The position numbers and the translations under genes are program-made. 64,000 bases of DNA from Trissonchulus latispiculum (Eukaryota; Nematoda; Enoplea; Enoplida; Ironidae). The notes below the pieces were generated by a model that ran no database searches, was not told the DNA's origin, and saw only the letters and a program-made list of their open reading frames with translations. Positions 21,054 to 34,012 of the stretch are shown piece after piece (position 1 is the first letter of the stretch; the number at the start of each line of letters is the position of its first letter). The DNA is taken from contig JASAND010006839.1 in assembly GCA_030248195.1 (NCBI GenBank), forward strand, positions 62,001 to 126,000. Direction: 5' to 3'.

Positions 21054-23051
21054 GGGTCTGAGGTGGACCCATCCGGCGCACCGATTGAACATGACACAGT
21101 TCTTAGGAGCGTTTCTTTCTGTCACAAACGGGGCAAGGTGAGCAAAGGGGTCGCTGACTAAAAACCCGACTGGATATGGGCGGGCTGGATGGGAGGCCTG
21201 TTCCCGGGGGTTCCGATTCCGATTCCGATTCCAGAGGGGTATATACCCGTTGCTTGGGGTCTGGACTCCCTTCATTGGGGCCAGGGTGTGAGAAGCCATT
21301 TGTTGCCATTTCCTCCGGAAAGACCAGGGGGAATGGGTTCTGCCCATAGGTGTACCACCTGTTTGGGTTGGGGGGGGAGTAAAAAGTCCAAATTTGGCTT
21401 GGGGGGGGTCTCAAAAATTGGAAATTTTGAAAAAACTGTACCCAAACTGTACCCAAATTTTTTTCAGCTAAAAATGGCCCTTTTTTGCCATAAAATCTAT
21501 GTACTATTTTCGACATAAATCTACTCAAAAACTACTCGTATTGCATTTTACAATATTTTTTGGCCTTTTTAACTATTTCCAGCCAATTGTTTCAGAAAAT
21601 GCCGTGGCAGATGTAATACCTGTTGTATGTGGATGCGGCATTGGGGTTGGGCGGCCGCGGGGCAAATCACGTCTATGTAATAAAAGATATATAGTACTAA
21701 CAAAGCTTGATTTACTCGGGATTAAAAAAATTTTTTTGAAAAATTCCAAAAATTTTTGCAAAAATTTGGCATTTTTTCTTGTTTGGACCCCATTTTAGGG
21801 GGGAGGGGGGGGTCTGAGCTCGGTCTTGGGGGGAGTAGTCGAGGTCGGGTAGAATTGTAGAATATAGAGTGAACAGTGTCAAGGCAGTAAAAAATTTAAA
21901 CGGTCAAATAATCGTTGAAGATAGTTGTTTGCGTAGACGGTTACAGGGTATTTTTTTAGGGATTTTTCCGGGGGGGCTTCCCGGTCCCGGGGGTGGGAAA
22001 GAAATTTTCGGCGGGGGAAGATTTTTTTGGAAAAATAATGACTACTTAACATAAGTACGTATATACGTAATTTCGTTGTGTTGGACTATGGCAAATAACG
22101 AGAAAAGACCTAAGGATATTATGCTGAAGCTATTTGCTCAATTCAGGAGGAAACAGAACACTGTCGGAGAGTCGTTCATTTATTCTTGCCATATGAACTT
22201 TCCGTATATGTATATACATAGTTTCCCTAGGGGGGGGTGGGGGGGGGGGGTCCCCCATAGGTGTGGCTGGGCAAAAAATCTGGGGGGGGGGTGGGTTCCC
22301 GACGGAGGGTGGGGGACCCCCTAATTTTTCGATTTTATGCCATTTTTGACCACTTTTTGGCCAAAAATCTGGGGGGGGGGGGGGGGGGGGGGGGGTGGCA
22401 AAAATCCGAAAATCTGGGGGGGGGTCGCCAAAAATTTGTCAATTTGGTGGAGGGGGTCTCCCCCCCCCCCGCCCCCCTAACACATCTTTGGTATCCCCCC
22501 CCCCCCCAAAATTTTCGACCAACTTTACCCCCTCCCAGATTTTTTGAGAATCCCTCCCCCCACTTTTGGTTACCCCCCCGAACCCCCCCCCCCAGCACTT
22601 TTTGGGGCCAAAATGTTAGCTAAATTTTGCTAAAAAATGGTCATTTTTTGAAAATTTTTTCTCAAATTTTGGCTTAAAATCGGTTTAAAACGGTGTAAAA
22701 ACGCCTAAAACGATAAAAACAAGCCTTGTTTTGACAAAAAAAGCGTTAAAATACAGAAAATTTTGCGTTTTTAGGCCATTTTTTGAATTTTCTGAGGTCC
22801 GAATTTTGGGGGGGTTCGGGGGGGGGGGTACTCCCCATCACATTTCTCGGGTCGACCACCAAATTTTCGAAGTTTGCCCCCCCCAACCAAAATTTCCAGG
22901 GAAACTATGTGTATATATACAAGTAACAAAAATGCTCCGCACAAAAGAGGATAATATGTGTGTTGGGCCTATGTCTGTCGTTTAAATTCCGGTTGAGAAA
23001 GCAAGTATATATATATGGGGTCCAAACAAGAAAAAATGCCAAATGCCACCC
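21054..23051. other. Overlapping homopolymer-rich element fragments
   Basis: It contains a left part of a CATAGGTG element (21345-21855, homologous to 46041-46430), a CAGGGTATTTTTT left end near 21943, and a second CATAGGTGTGG copy from 22256. The G runs are extreme (about 25 consecutive G at 22371-22395). At 22919-22990 lies a fragment ACAAGTAACAAAAATGCTCC matching the 3' stem of Helitron-like element E. No gene is seen. Confidence 0.6.
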
Positions 23052-23446
23052 CACCCCCCCCAGGTACACCTATGGTTACAGTAGGTTAGAAAGAGTCGCG
23101 CTTTCTGCTGCTATGTTTTGGATCTCATAGCTTCAGCTTCAACCTATGACACAGGGTGATACAAGGTCAATATTGAGTCTAGAAGTCCATAAAACCGATA
23201 TAAACGTGTATTTCTCGCGATAATAAACACGTTAAGCCAAAATTTGGACTTTTTAAAAGTTTTTAAAAAATTTTGCAAAACTACTCTAAAAATGCCCAAA
23301 TTTAAGCCAATTACCCCACACACCCCCAGTTGGGGTGGGCGCCGGGGGCCTCCAAAAATTTTTGGGGGGGTTTGGAAAAATGGCGTCGCCATGGTCCTAG
23401 TTCCTACTCCCACCTAATTCCACCTATGGTATGGTCCTAGTTCCTA

Positions 23447-26400
23447 CACCTATGGAAATTCCACTCACCCCCAACCTTATTTTCTAGTTCGTGAATCTTA
23501 CAAGCCTGCCACAAAATTAGTAATTTAAGAATTTGCAGTCTGAATTTAAACCTGGGACAATACTAGAATTTTGCCATTACTATTCATCTGTAATATGAGT
23601 ATTATATTATAAAAACTGAAAACTCAAAAAATAAATGTTAGCATTGACTGAAGATCGCATCCACCGCTTTAGTCAGGCTATGCGTTTTACGCTCAGGCCT
23701 GTCAGCATATGGTGATCGGACGGGCAGTAACCCTCGAGTTTGATTACTTCCATGAACATAGCGCATCCCCATGTTTACTTGCGTTCTGATGCTCTGTCTC
23801 AGTGTATATATTTAGTAGTGTTGTATACCGCCCGAAATTTTCGCCGGCCGGCTGTTACCGATATGCCGACCTTCTGAAGACTACCACCTGGCCGGCCGAA
23901 AACAATTGGCCGACCGGCGGTTCGACACGGCCTAACCGGACAAAAACGACCGGCTGACGAATCAGAGACTGAAGCTGGCCGGCAATTTGCTTTCAAAGTA
24001 CCCCCAAGAAAAATCGCTCTCACAAGGGGTACCCAAATTTGCTTCCACAAGGGTTAGTGAAATTGGACCTCCCGTTCAGGTAGGTTCAGGTAACGGTGCT
24101 TGTACGTTGCTTTGGTTTTCTTTGGTCAATTTTGTGAATTTTCGACAGCTAGTCAGCAGCTGCACAGCTGTACCTGCAACTGTGTATATTCGAAAGACTT
24201 CGAAAGATTGCATTTAGAAACAACTTTCTAGCTCTTCTCAGTCGTGAGATACAGTCAATTTTCTAATATTGGTGTCAAAAATGGATCATTTTTGAAGAAA
24301 TCAAATAATCCTTAACTTTTTCAGCTGTGCAAGCAGTAACACTTAACTATTAAGGATATCCATTTGAAGGTCTGACTAAGGTCAATTAGCGGACGCATCG
24401 TCACCATCCCAGGCAACTGCTATACCGTTGGCTGCTATCATAAAAAGTAGCTTTTCCAAATTTTTCCAGAAATTGTGTAGTTAGTATTATTAGGATCTCT
24501 TTAACTTTATCCCAGCCAACAAAAGTTGGTCAACTTCAAGGGCTTATTGCAAGAGAACAACAGAACTTGGTGTAGTGCAGTTTGCTGCAGCTTGCTGCTA
24601 TAAAAAGTTACGCTTAACAAACTATCAAAATTACCGCTTTTTGCAATTTTTGGTAGTCTTTTAAGCTTAACGTTTTATAGCAGCAAGCTACAACAAACTG
24701 CTTTACACCATTAAATAGAGCGCATCTCGAGCATTCCAACGATGTATATATCATGCTCTAAAGTTCTGTTGATCTCTTACAATAAGCATCTGAAGTTGAC
24801 CAACTTCTGTTGGGGTGGGATAACGTTAACGAGATCCTATTAGGATTGTTAATATTGTGTTGTTTGTTATTGCTAGTGAATGCTACTTACCTGATGTGCA
24901 ATACACATAACGCTGCAATTTCTTAGTTGCGCCGATAGTTGCATTTTGGCTATAGTGGTCGTTTGCCAAAGCTGGCAAATATGGAAATCCAGTTTAGCTT
25001 ATTTCTCTATGGCGAAGAGCGATTTCATAATAGCTAATAAGGCCCCGCTATTTGATAGGAGTATCGAATGATATAACCGATGTCTCGGGAAAATTTCAGC
25101 CTGCAGAAAATCTTTGCATTGTACTTTTTGTAAATTGCAATCAAAAGATTATGGAAACCCAGGCTTTGTTTACTAACTTAAATCAGTTACTAACTTCTCT
25201 ATTTGTTTCATTCTACTGATTAAAATGAAAAAAGTTAGGCTATATTTTAATGACTCCTCAAGTCCTCACTCTTAAAAAGACTCCCTTAGAAACTACAGGA
25301 ATTCTTGTAGTTTTCTACAAGAGTGCTCCTGTGTGGTCAGTCACCAGCGGAGCTTCCTGTATTTTCCACAAAAGTAACTTTTCTATTTTTACCGGCCTCT
25401 CGACTAGTAAAAATTACAGGAATTTCCTGTAGAAAATACTAAAGAAGCCTGTAGTTTTGTTCGACTTTTTTGACAATCCTAAATCAGATACCAAACCTGT
25501 AGTTTTTACTAAACAAAACCTGTAAATTTTACTGGAGCGGCCTGCTAATAAAAAGTGGGGGCAGGTGGGGGGGCCGTTCTCAAAATATTTTCGGCATGGA
25601 GCGGCCGTAACAAAAACACTGAAAACACAGAAACACTGAAAACTTGAAAATATTCAAAAAATTTCAGTCTTCAAAAATTATGACCACTGTCGACCTTATA
25701 TACTCAGTTTGCGTTATCAGCGTATCGAGTACTTTCCTGTAAACCTGTAAGCCAGTGAAAACTACTGGGGACGGTTCCATAAAAGTTTGCGAGTACTAGA
25801 CTCGACAACTAAACTCATGCTAGTTGTCGAGTCTAGTGCCTCAAGTGTACCATAAAACCCTCGCAGTCGAGTAGCTACTAGCACTCGACTTGCGAGTCTA
25901 GCTTCTCACAAGTATGAATACTAAACGACTAATCGGGTTCCATAAAACTTTTGTCTTGCCTTGCTAGTACGCTACTAGCATCCGTCTACTTCTCTGGTCT
26001 ATTTTGATTAGAGAAGTGATAATTAAAGTTTGATAACTTTTTCATTTTTTATCAAAATAGACTCGAAATCAAGAAACGCACGTTTTTGAATCTTTTTTCG
26101 AATGTCTGCAATTTTTACAAAGTTTCATTGAGATTTGAATTTTATGCGATTTTTTTACATGATTATGGTTATTTTCTGGCTTTTTGTGTAAAAGCAGCAA
26201 CCCAATAAATAACGGGCATACTAAAATTAAAAGGTTGCCATTTTGTGAAAAAAGCAACCCAATAAACAAAGAATCGTGTATGCGATGCGTAGTGAAGTAT
26301 TGTTCATGGGCAAAAACAGTGAAGCATTAACGTTGGTTACGATTGATTAATGTTAAATGCATCGCAAATTTCTCGCAGACAGCTTTTTTAGTTGAACATT

Positions 26401-26798
26401 TTAGGAAAAAATGGTAATTTTGCATGATTTCAAATTGCTATTTGTATATTTTTTGCTAAAAACATTTTTAAAAGAACTGCTTCCAGATGTTATAAACGAA
26501 CCAAAAGAAATTGATATTCTACGAATTTTGTAGCAAAATCTGTTATTTCAAAATTATTATCCCCAGAAACTGAAAAATCTTTTGAAAATCGCCACAAGAA
26601 CAAAATTCTGAGTTAAAAAACTTTGCCATTATGCAATTGTGTAAACTGCATCTCCATATTCTTATATTTTCAAAGAAATCATATCAATAAAAATACCATT
26701 TTTAAGGAAAAATCAGCAGAGCCTTTGTAAGTAAATACCATTAACGAGGAAAATATCTAAATTCATTACAAGACGCAAAAAGCGGGTGCAAAAATCGA
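23447..26798. other. Non-coding stretch with diverged repeats
   Basis: A GCCGGCCG dyad-rich patch lies at 23840-23960. Segments 24200-24480 and 24880-25130 together match 30450-31080 as a diverged interspersed repeat. Between 25297 and 25560 'cctgtagtttt' recurs in both orientations. At 25770-25960 there are strong dyads (gactcgacaac / gttgtcgagtc). I recognise no host gene. Confidence 0.5.
24490..24845. mobile_element. Inverted-repeat miniature element inside a diverged repeat
   Basis: The ends share (T)AGGATCTC-TTAAC-TTATCCCA in inverted orientation, with further inverted matches (gttggtcaacttcaag / cttctgaagttgaccaac type) and a central dyad around agcaagctgcagc. 'attagga' flanks both ends. 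It interrupts the repeat shared between 24.2-25.1 kb and 30.4-31.1 kb. Confidence 0.65.
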
Positions 26799-27222
26799 GT
26801 GGTAGGAAAACATTCTAATTCTGTTAAACGTTTAATTTCTAGAAAATTGAAAGCCTTCAGGAAACACAGGACTCAACCAACCCGCGACTCGAAAAAGAAC
26901 TATAACGATATTTCTAACCTATGCTCTAAAGAAATTAGAAGAGAAGTCTTGCAAAAGGAAATAAAGTTCCTGGACAAACCGAATAGCGAAAAGTTTTATA
27001 GTTATGTTAAACGTACCATGAAGAATAGTGACGGTATTAATTTGTTGAATGTCGATAATGTTGAAATATCTGATCCTGTAGAGATGTCTGAGGTTTTTGG
27101 GAGGCAATTCTCGTCAGTTTTTGTGGTTGATGACAATAATTTACCTAATATGCCCGCCTATAATATAAATGAGGACGCCACCAGGGAACTTCTTTCTTTT
27201 ACCATTACCCGAAAAAAAACAT
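26799..27222 (+). pseudogene. LINE ORF2 segment upstream of RT (frame 1 of 2)
   Basis: This encodes a basic region (VKRLISRKLKAFRKHR) followed by EVLQKEIKFLDKPNSEKFYS and VSDP-like linker text, the region that precedes the reverse transcriptase in CR1/Jockey-group ORF2. It runs out of frame at an A8 run (27212-27219), after which the protein continues in the next frame. One surplus base explains the shift. Confidence 0.75.
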
Positions 27223-28719
27223 GTGATTGACTCTATCGCCCAGTTAAAAAATGAATCCAGTAGTGGCCCGGACCTTTTGCCTGCCACCTTTTTTAAGAAA
27301 TTTAGGGTACTTCTGGCTATTCCCTTGCAGATGATTTTTCAAAAATCTTTTGAGTTCGGGATTGTGCCGGAGGAATGGAAGCAAGCGATTGTTGTACCCA
27401 TTTATAAAGGGAAAGGTAGTAGGTTGGAAGCTGTAAACTATCGACCTGTTAGTCTAACATGTATTTGTTGTAAACTTTTAGAGCGCATCCTCAAAAAACC
27501 TCTTTTTGCATATTTTGTTGTCTCAAAAATTCTATCTTGTCATCAGCATGGTTTTATTTCAGGCCGATCTACCCAAACCCAGCTGCTAGAATGTTTGAAC
27601 AATTGGGTGTCTTATATTGATGTTGGTATTCCTGTAGATGTTGTGTATATTGACATCAGCAAAGCTTTTGATACAGTTAGTCATGTAAAGCTATTATACA
27701 AGTTGAAGCATCTGGGAATACCAGTTAAATTTCTGAACTGGATTGATTCTTTCTTAAGTGGTCGCTCTCAAAGGGTTAAGGTTAACGGCAACCTTTCTAA
27801 CAGTTTTGAAGTAGTAAGTGGGGTCCCTCAGGGTAGTTTATTAGGACCTCTCCTCTTCCTTGTGTATATAAATGATGTTGTTAGTCCTGTTAATACGAGT
27901 CACATTAAAATTTATGCTGACGATACTAAATTATATTTTGCTTGTAAAACGGACCTCGAGTTCCAGGCGCTTTTAACTGATATTGAAAACCTCTTCAGAT
28001 GGTCAAATGAAAACCAGTTGAAAGTTGCTCTTGAAAAATGTGTGCTCCTTCACCTTGGCAATTTCAACCCCCTACGGGAATATACAGTCGATGATATTCA
28101 AATCCCTACGGTTTCTAATGTAAAGGATCTGGGTGTGGTTGTAGACAATAATCTAAAATTTTGTGATCACTACACTAAAATGATTGTGAAGGCCGCACAG
28201 CGTACGAATGTTTTGCTTAGAACTTTTAGATGTCGTAATACTGATTTTTTGTGCTCAATGTTTACTACGTACATACGTCCGATTGTAGAATATAGCTCTG
28301 TTGTCTGGAATCCACATTTAGTTAAGGATATTAAGGCTATTGAAAATGTACAGAAACGTTTCACAAAAAGAATTCCGGGCTTGAGAAACAAATCCTATGC
28401 CGAGAGGTTGAATATTTTAGGCATGGAGAGCCTTGAGCTTCGCAGAATTAAAACGGATCTCGTACAATGTTTTAGAATTATTGACGATGTAAATGTTTCG
28501 GATTTTTTTAGTTTTAGACCGGCTTCCAGTTTACGCGGTCATAATTATATGTTAATCGGAACACGATTCCGTAGAGATGAAAAGAAGTTTTTCTTTACAA
28601 ATAGAGTATTGAGAATTTGGAACAGTTTACCTTCGGATATCGTTAACGCTCCTACCGTAAACAGTTTCAAGCAAAGGCTCAACAACTGGAATTTGGCGGA
28701 GTTTTGCCTTTTGTTCTAG
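27223..28719 (+). CDS. CR1-like reverse transcriptase (ORF2, C-terminal part)
   Basis: Reverse transcriptase of a non-LTR element, which copies its RNA at a nicked target. Visible blocks include SGPDLLPATFFK, the EEWKQAIVVPIYKGKGS block, NYRPVSLT, HGFISGRSTQTQLLE, VVYIDISKAFDTVSH, GVPQGSLLGPLLFLVYIND and the catalytic YADDTKLYF. It ends with the thumb and C-terminal region RIWNSLPSDIV. The catalytic Asp pair is intact. The ORF runs open to 28719. The C-terminus matches the fragment at 49988-50378, confirming family membership. The clade call (CR1/Jockey group) is from motif style. Confidence 0.88.
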   Translation: MIDSIAQLKNESSSGPDLLPATFFKKFRVLLAIPLQMIFQKSFEFGIVPEEWKQAIVVPIYKGKGSRLEAVNYRPVSLTCICCKLLERILKKPLFAYFVVSKILSCHQHGFISGRSTQTQLLECLNNWVSYIDVGIPVDVVYIDISKAFDTVSHVKLLYKLKHLGIPVKFLNWIDSFLSGRSQRVKVNGNLSNSFEVVSGVPQGSLLGPLLFLVYINDVVSPVNTSHIKIYADDTKLYFACKTDLEFQALLTDIENLFRWSNENQLKVALEKCVLLHLGNFNPLREYTVDDIQIPTVSNVKDLGVVVDNNLKFCDHYTKMIVKAAQRTNVLLRTFRCRNTDFLCSMFTTYIRPIVEYSSVVWNPHLVKDIKAIENVQKRFTKRIPGLRNKSYAERLNILGMESLELRRIKTDLVQCFRIIDDVNVSDFFSFRPASSLRGHNYMLIGTRFRRDEKKFFFTNRVLRIWNSLPSDIVNAPTVNSFKQRLNNWNLAEFCLLF

Positions 28720-29003
28720 TACTTATGTATATACTCAATAACTCGATTCAGCTGTTTTAAGACGCTCTTTTTGCTCCTTTGCATTTTTGCTTCTTGTTTT
28801 GACTATAAGTACGTAAGATGTTTGATGCCAGTTTTATTGTTGACTATTTTAGTTTTTTATGGTTTTGATATTTTTATGATGGATACATGTTAGCAGTTGT
28901 GTTACAACTCTTTGTATTCCTTTTCAGTAAATGTGTTTCTGTGTTCTTGTGAGTTTTTACTGAATAAACACTTGTTTGTTTGTTTGTTTGTTTTGTTTTG
29001 TTT

Positions 29004-30245
29004 AAAATGTTTCGTGACAAGCTTTGGAGTTGAAACTTTTAGAACAAAATGTAGTTTGCATTTTTTACATTACCGCTTGTGAATTCTTGCGAAAATATTT
29101 CTAAATGAACTGTTCCGATAAATATTAAATAATCAATAATCGGCTACGGCTACAAATCTTATTAATTCTGAGGTTTGACCTGTAATATAAGGACGTGAAT
29201 ATAACAACTCAACAAATGTTGGCACATGACAAAACACATTGGAATTCGATGTCATTGTGGATCACACCAGGGGGTCTGGGGCGGAGCCTAGAATTTTTGG
29301 AAAATACGGAAAAATTTTAGTGGAAAATTGTAAAGTTTTTCATTCTTACAGAAGTTAATTTTCTCCCGAAATAATGTTGTGTCTAGCTTGCGTCCCGTTA
29401 AAATTTCATTTCGCCCATTTAAGGTCGTAGTACCACTATCTTTATTTTCTACGTAATTTTCCATGGATGAAGCAATCTTGACAAAGCATTAGGTAAAGCA
29501 AAAATCTTTGCGCAAAATCTTGGTGTCAGAGAGTGCATAATTGGCTTGCTATTACTTCTGTGGTGGTACGTGGTTTCTATCGAAAGTTACAGATGGTTTT
29601 ACATATGGCTGATTTACGTTGACCGTTTGCGCAAGCAATGTAATGTAAGATCAATTTTTACAAAAATGAAATCTATTGGGTTTTAGAGGTTGTCATTGTG
29701 ATACTTATGTGTATTATCTAGCAAAACACACTATGCAGCTGACTAAAAGCATAGCGAATTCCTAAAACCAGAGCAAACAATGAAATGTTGCGAATTCTTT
29801 GTTTTTGATTTTCTCGTAACTGCTTCAACCAAACTTGACCAAATTATCCAGACATGTTATATATCTGCATGCGCTCAGACCGTTTTCTTTGTTTTTAGAG
29901 AAACGCAGTAGTAAGCAAGATATAGAATTTACAATACTTCAAAATAAGCTAAAAAAATCGAAAATGCACTTTTATGAAAAACTAAATAAACCGCCTGAGC
30001 GTTTAAATTAATAAAGCTTGCAAGGAAAATTTCAAACAAATTCATATAATAATGAAGGAGATTTTTGAATTCAAAACTTTTAATACATTCCCTCTTGCGT
30101 TGACAGCAAGCCAGACTCCACAACATTGCAGGAAAGCGCATTTGATGCAAAACATGATAAAGAACAAATGTACCGAATTTCAAGCCGATTGATTAAGTTT
30201 TTAGTTCACAGTATCTGTTCAAAGTCCACCCCGGTAGTAGTACTA
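29004..30245. other. Non-coding stretch, nothing recognised
   Basis: It is AT-rich sequence with no convincing ORF, RNA gene or bounded repeat. Confidence 0.5.
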
Positions 30246-31238
30246 CCACCTAAGGTGGTGATTCCTTTTGGTCACATATTGTTGGTTGGCGGCATAAAGG
30301 AAGATGAAATTTGACGAAACTTTCCGAAATAAGTTCTTCTAGCGTTCTAACACCCTCCGCGCAAACCCGATTCAAAAATTCGAGAGTTCTTCGAGGGCGT
30401 TTTTTCCAATTTCTGAAAGTTTGACAGCAGCTAAACAGTTATGAATATATTTACTCGAAAGATCTCATCGAGCTTCATATTTTTGCTTTTTAAAGCAACT
30501 TTCTAGCTTTTCACTACCGTGAGATATAGCCGATTTTCCTGTTTTGGCGTCGAAAACTTGTCATTTTTGCAGAAATCAAATAATCCATCATTTCTCGAAC
30601 TATGCAAGCCGTAAAATCAAACTAAGGGCGTCGATCTGAAGGTCTCATAGGGGCAAATTACCCGACGCATGATCGTCTTCCAACTGCTATCCTGTAGGTT
30701 GCTATCATAAAAAATGTAGTTTTTGCAAAAACACGACCAATTTTTTCCAAAGATTGTGGAGCATTCACCATGCAAGCTGGAGGGCTGCTACCGAACAAAT
30801 GTGTTCTGCACAAATATATCCAGGTTTTTTAGTTGCCCCGATTGCTGCTTTCTAGCTAAAGTAATCGCTTGACAAATTTGGAAAAAAGTAGGCAAAATAC
30901 AGGTTACGCACACATTTCAGCTTATTTCTCTACAACGAAGAGCGATTTCACAATAAATAAAAAATCGTTCCCAGCTATTTGATGGAGGTATCGAATGATA
31001 TAACCGATGATGTCTCGCGAAAAAATTTACTTGAGTCTGCAAAAATTCTGGAAAATTATACTTCTTCTAAAATGTGTTAAAAATATCTTAAAAAAGCAGC
31101 ATTAGTTTCGTGGCATGCATTAAAAAGGGAAAATGTCAAGCTACATTTTGGTATAAAAATGGCTTCTTAACTCCAAGCAATGAATGAGTAAATAATGGTG
31201 CAAACTTTATGTGACCAAAGGGAATCACCACCTTAAGG
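30246..31238. mobile_element. Inverted-repeat element with palindromic CACCTTAAGGTG-type ends
   Basis: The left end ccacctaaggtggtgattcc(t)tttggtcacat (30246-30277) and the right end atgtgaccaaagggaatcaccaccttaagg (31209-31238) are inverted repeats of about 30 bp. The interior (30450-31080) is the second copy of the diverged repeat at 24.2-25.1 kb. Non-coding. Confidence 0.65.
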
Positions 31239-32249
31239 TGCTGGTATCGCTTTGTGTAAATTCGACCCTACAAACTTCAATTCTTTATGAAAGTGGATGG
31301 AACTTTCCAAATACATTATCTTCGTGCTCTTTAACATTCTGTGACCAGTCCCGGATTTTTAGGTGTAAAGATAAAAAAGTTTTGGTTTTTGCCCTTATTC
31401 TCTCAGTACACAGTCGCTACACTGGATTGGTTGTTATAGCTGGAAAGAGGGCACCAGAATGAACATTTTTGCTTTTACAACTTTTGCGCTACCTCTTATG
31501 GTTAAGGCAGTATAAGCCAAAAACGATATTTGGGGTCAAAAAATGGCCATTTTTGAAGAAATCAGTTTTTTCAAAATTACTGCCAAATCTTACAGACAAT
31601 TTCGGCATGTTTATACTTAATCGATATATCGTCTAATTGCGCATTTTATCAATACCTATTCGCAGGAGTTCGTTGCTTAAAGCTAGAGAATTCGCCAAAA
31701 AACCATTTTGGCAAAATTGCGATTATTTTGTTTTAAACATTGATTTCTCAAAAACTACCCAATAGAATCGCGTAATTTTGGGGCTGAATGAAAATTCGCC
31801 CTATTGCGGAGGGACATTTTTCTTGGTTTGAGCTAAAACATCTCCAGTTGTGAAAAAACTGAATAGAAATTTGCGAAATTTCGTGTGATCGCGCATTTGC
31901 CGGATTTTCTGGAGTAATGAGACTTGTTGAGCCAAATCCAAAAAAATGTCCCTCGGCCCACATGTCCTTCATATCATGGCGCAATAAGAAATTTTGGCCG
32001 ATTCTACAGTTTTGAGAAATCGATGTTCAAAAATTTTTGGTCTATATTCAGTCTGCCAGGTGTCAGCATGTCGGAAATTTTTTGCTATTTTTTGCCAGTT
32101 TTGTTAGTTTCGTAAGCTCATGTTAATGTTCAGATTATAAGCTTTAAAACGATATATAAAGCTCTTTCCAATTCCCAAAATTGCGAAAGTTATAGCGTTT
32201 CGAAAAATCACCACAAAAGCACTGCACAAAAGGATACCAGCACCTTAAG
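31232..32249. mobile_element. Inverted-repeat element, CTTAAGGTGCTGGTATC ends
   Basis: CTTAAGGTGCTGGTATCGCTTTGTG at 31232 is mirrored by CACAAAAGGATACCAGCACCTTAA ending at 32249. It abuts and shares its palindromic border with the element at 30246-31238, so the two are adjacent or one is inserted in the end of the other. About 1.0 kb, non-coding. Confidence 0.7.
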
Positions 32250-33531
32250 AGGCTTTGCGTCCAGATGCACCCTGGACCATAGGATAACGTGGGGGGGGGG
32301 CGGGAATGGGGGGGGGGTGCAGGCCCCCCCCAGACCGACAAAAAACGGGCAGAGCCCCTCAGCGAAAAGGAAAAAAGGGCAGACCCTCTCGTCCAGAAGG
32401 CAAGGGCAGACCCCTCAGCGATTTTCACTGAAAACTGGTAATTTTTTAGCAAATTTTAGCGATTTTTCAAAAAAATCTCTTAAAAATCGCTAAACATTGT
32501 CATTTTTTACTAATTTTTAGTCAAAAACGTTAAAAATTAACAATTTTAGCTAATTTCGGGGCAGACCCCCATAAAATTTCGGATTTTTTCAGGGGTAGAC
32601 CCCTCGCCGAGGTCGGGGTAGACCCCCCAAAATCGGACCCCGTGTTAATGTATGCCCTGGACGAAAAAAACCTGGTTTAAGGGTGGGTTTCTATGCCACC
32701 TTTCTCCTATCTTTTAGGAAAAAGCATAAAAAATGCCAATCACGCAGCAATATATGCAGTTTGAGGTTCGAATCGTTAATATTCAATGGAATCGACCATT
32801 GGTGCTGTATTATGAAGAGTTCAACAGATTAAGATGAGACAGAGTACAACTAAACGCAGGTATTTGTTCCTTGGCGCTATGTTCACGGAAGTCTTAAAAA
32901 CCTCAGGTTACTGGACGTCCGATCACCAGTCGCAGTCAGGCTTGAGCATAAAATCCATAGTCTAACTGAAGTGGTGGATGAGATCTTCAGGAAATACTAT
33001 TTTTATTTTTTGCGATTGCATTTTTTATAATACAGTAGCAGATATTGTAGTTGAATTTGGTAGCAAAAATTCAATTAACGTATCTGGTTTAAATTTAAAC
33101 AGCAAATTCCTAAATTTTTTATTTTGTGGTAGGCTTGTAAGATTTATGTGATAGAAAGTATGGTAGGGGAATGCGTGTGGTTGGTCAAATATGTTTCTTT
33201 CAGGCTCTCTTTCAGGGGTCCCAGTCAGTCCCCCTATGTATCCCCCCCCCTCCAAAGTGGAAGAGTTCCGACACCACCCAGAGCCCAGACCCCACCCACC
33301 CAAATTTTGTCAGACCCCACCTTCAAAATTTTTGAAATTTTGGCTCAAAATTAGGGAAGACTCGATTTTTTTGCAAAAATTTCCATTTTTTACGAAAAAA
33401 TGACCAAGTGCTAAGTCGATTAGAATATTGCTAAAAATTTTTCTTTCTTTCTTAAAATTTTTCCCCAAATTTGATTTTTCCGGACCGACCCCCTTGAAAA
33501 CGGGCTGACCGACCCCACCCAGCAACCCACC
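32250..33531. other. Homopolymer-rich and AT-rich non-coding stretch
   Basis: 32275-32655 is a G/C-run element; its borders carry 'cctgga' on both sides and related ends (ccataggataacgtgggg and cccgtgttaatgtatg). From 32660 to 33190 I see nothing recognisable. 33190-33531 is again C-run text and appears to be the interrupted parent of the element at 33532. Confidence 0.45.
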
Positions 33532-33973
33532 CATAGGTGTACCAGGCTACAGTTTACCCCCTGTGAGACCCCCCCACGAGAAGGCCAGACCCCCCACCCC
33601 CCATACCCGACCTCGACTACTCCCCCTCCAAGCTGAGCTCAGACCCCCCCTCCCCCCCTACAATTGGGTCCAAACAAGAGAAAAAATGCCAAGTTTTTGC
33701 AATTTTTCAAAAATTTTTTGAAAAAGATTGGCTGAAAATAGTTAAGAAATAGAAACGCTAAAAAATAGGTTGTAATACGCAATACGAATAGTTTTGAAGT
33801 AGATTTATGTCGAAAATAGTTGATTTTATGTCAAAAAAGGGCCATTTTTAGCTGAAAGAAATTTGGGTACAGTTTGGGTACAGTTTTTTCAAAATTTTCA
33901 ATTTTTTAGACCCCCCCAAGCCAGATTTGGACTTTTTACTCCCCCCCCAACCGAAACAGGTGGTACAACTATG
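33532..33973. mobile_element. CATAGGTG-family element, TSD AACCCACC
   Basis: The ends are CATAGGTGTACC (33532) and GGTACAACTATG (33973), with an exact 8-bp duplication AACCCACC (33524-33531 and 33974-33981). Its interior is the reverse complement of the element at 46041-46476. Confidence 0.85.
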
Positions 33974-34012
33974 AACCCACCCTACATAATTTCGGCTACC
34001 CCCACCCCCACC

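Larger units (their letters stand above)
18832..23446. repeat. Inverted duplication, arms 18832-19225 and 23052-23446
   Basis: The two arms, about 390 bp each, are nearly identical reverse complements. They share ggaccatggcgacgccat, aacgtgtttattatcgcg and cataggttgaagctgaagc. Both end at the same internal point inside the start of a CATAGGTG element. The 3.8 kb between them is made of homopolymer-rich miniature elements. Neither arm encodes a recognisable protein. Either an interspersed repeat sits here in both orientations, or a segment was duplicated in inverted form. Confidence 0.75.
26799..29003 (+). mobile_element. 5'-truncated CR1-like non-LTR retrotransposon
   Basis: It consists of a reverse-transcriptase ORF (next entries), a 3' UTR with tttcagtaaatg / tttttactgaataaa that can pair, and a (TTTG)n tail at about 28972-29003. 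The copy at 49988-50602 has the same 3' UTR and tail. No apurinic endonuclease domain is present upstream, so the 5' end is truncated or lies in unrecognisable sequence. The exact 5' border is not resolved. Confidence 0.85.

Noticed and set aside
22371..22395. Extreme poly-G run as a telomere or origin feature
   Set aside because: It lies inside a miniature-element fragment like many other runs in the window and shows no telomeric repeat; its length may also be unreliable.
23815..23990. GCCGGCCG-rich patch as a CpG-island promoter
   Set aside because: It is a short, dyad-rich block next to AT-rich sequence with no gene on either side, and looks like a mobile-element terminus.
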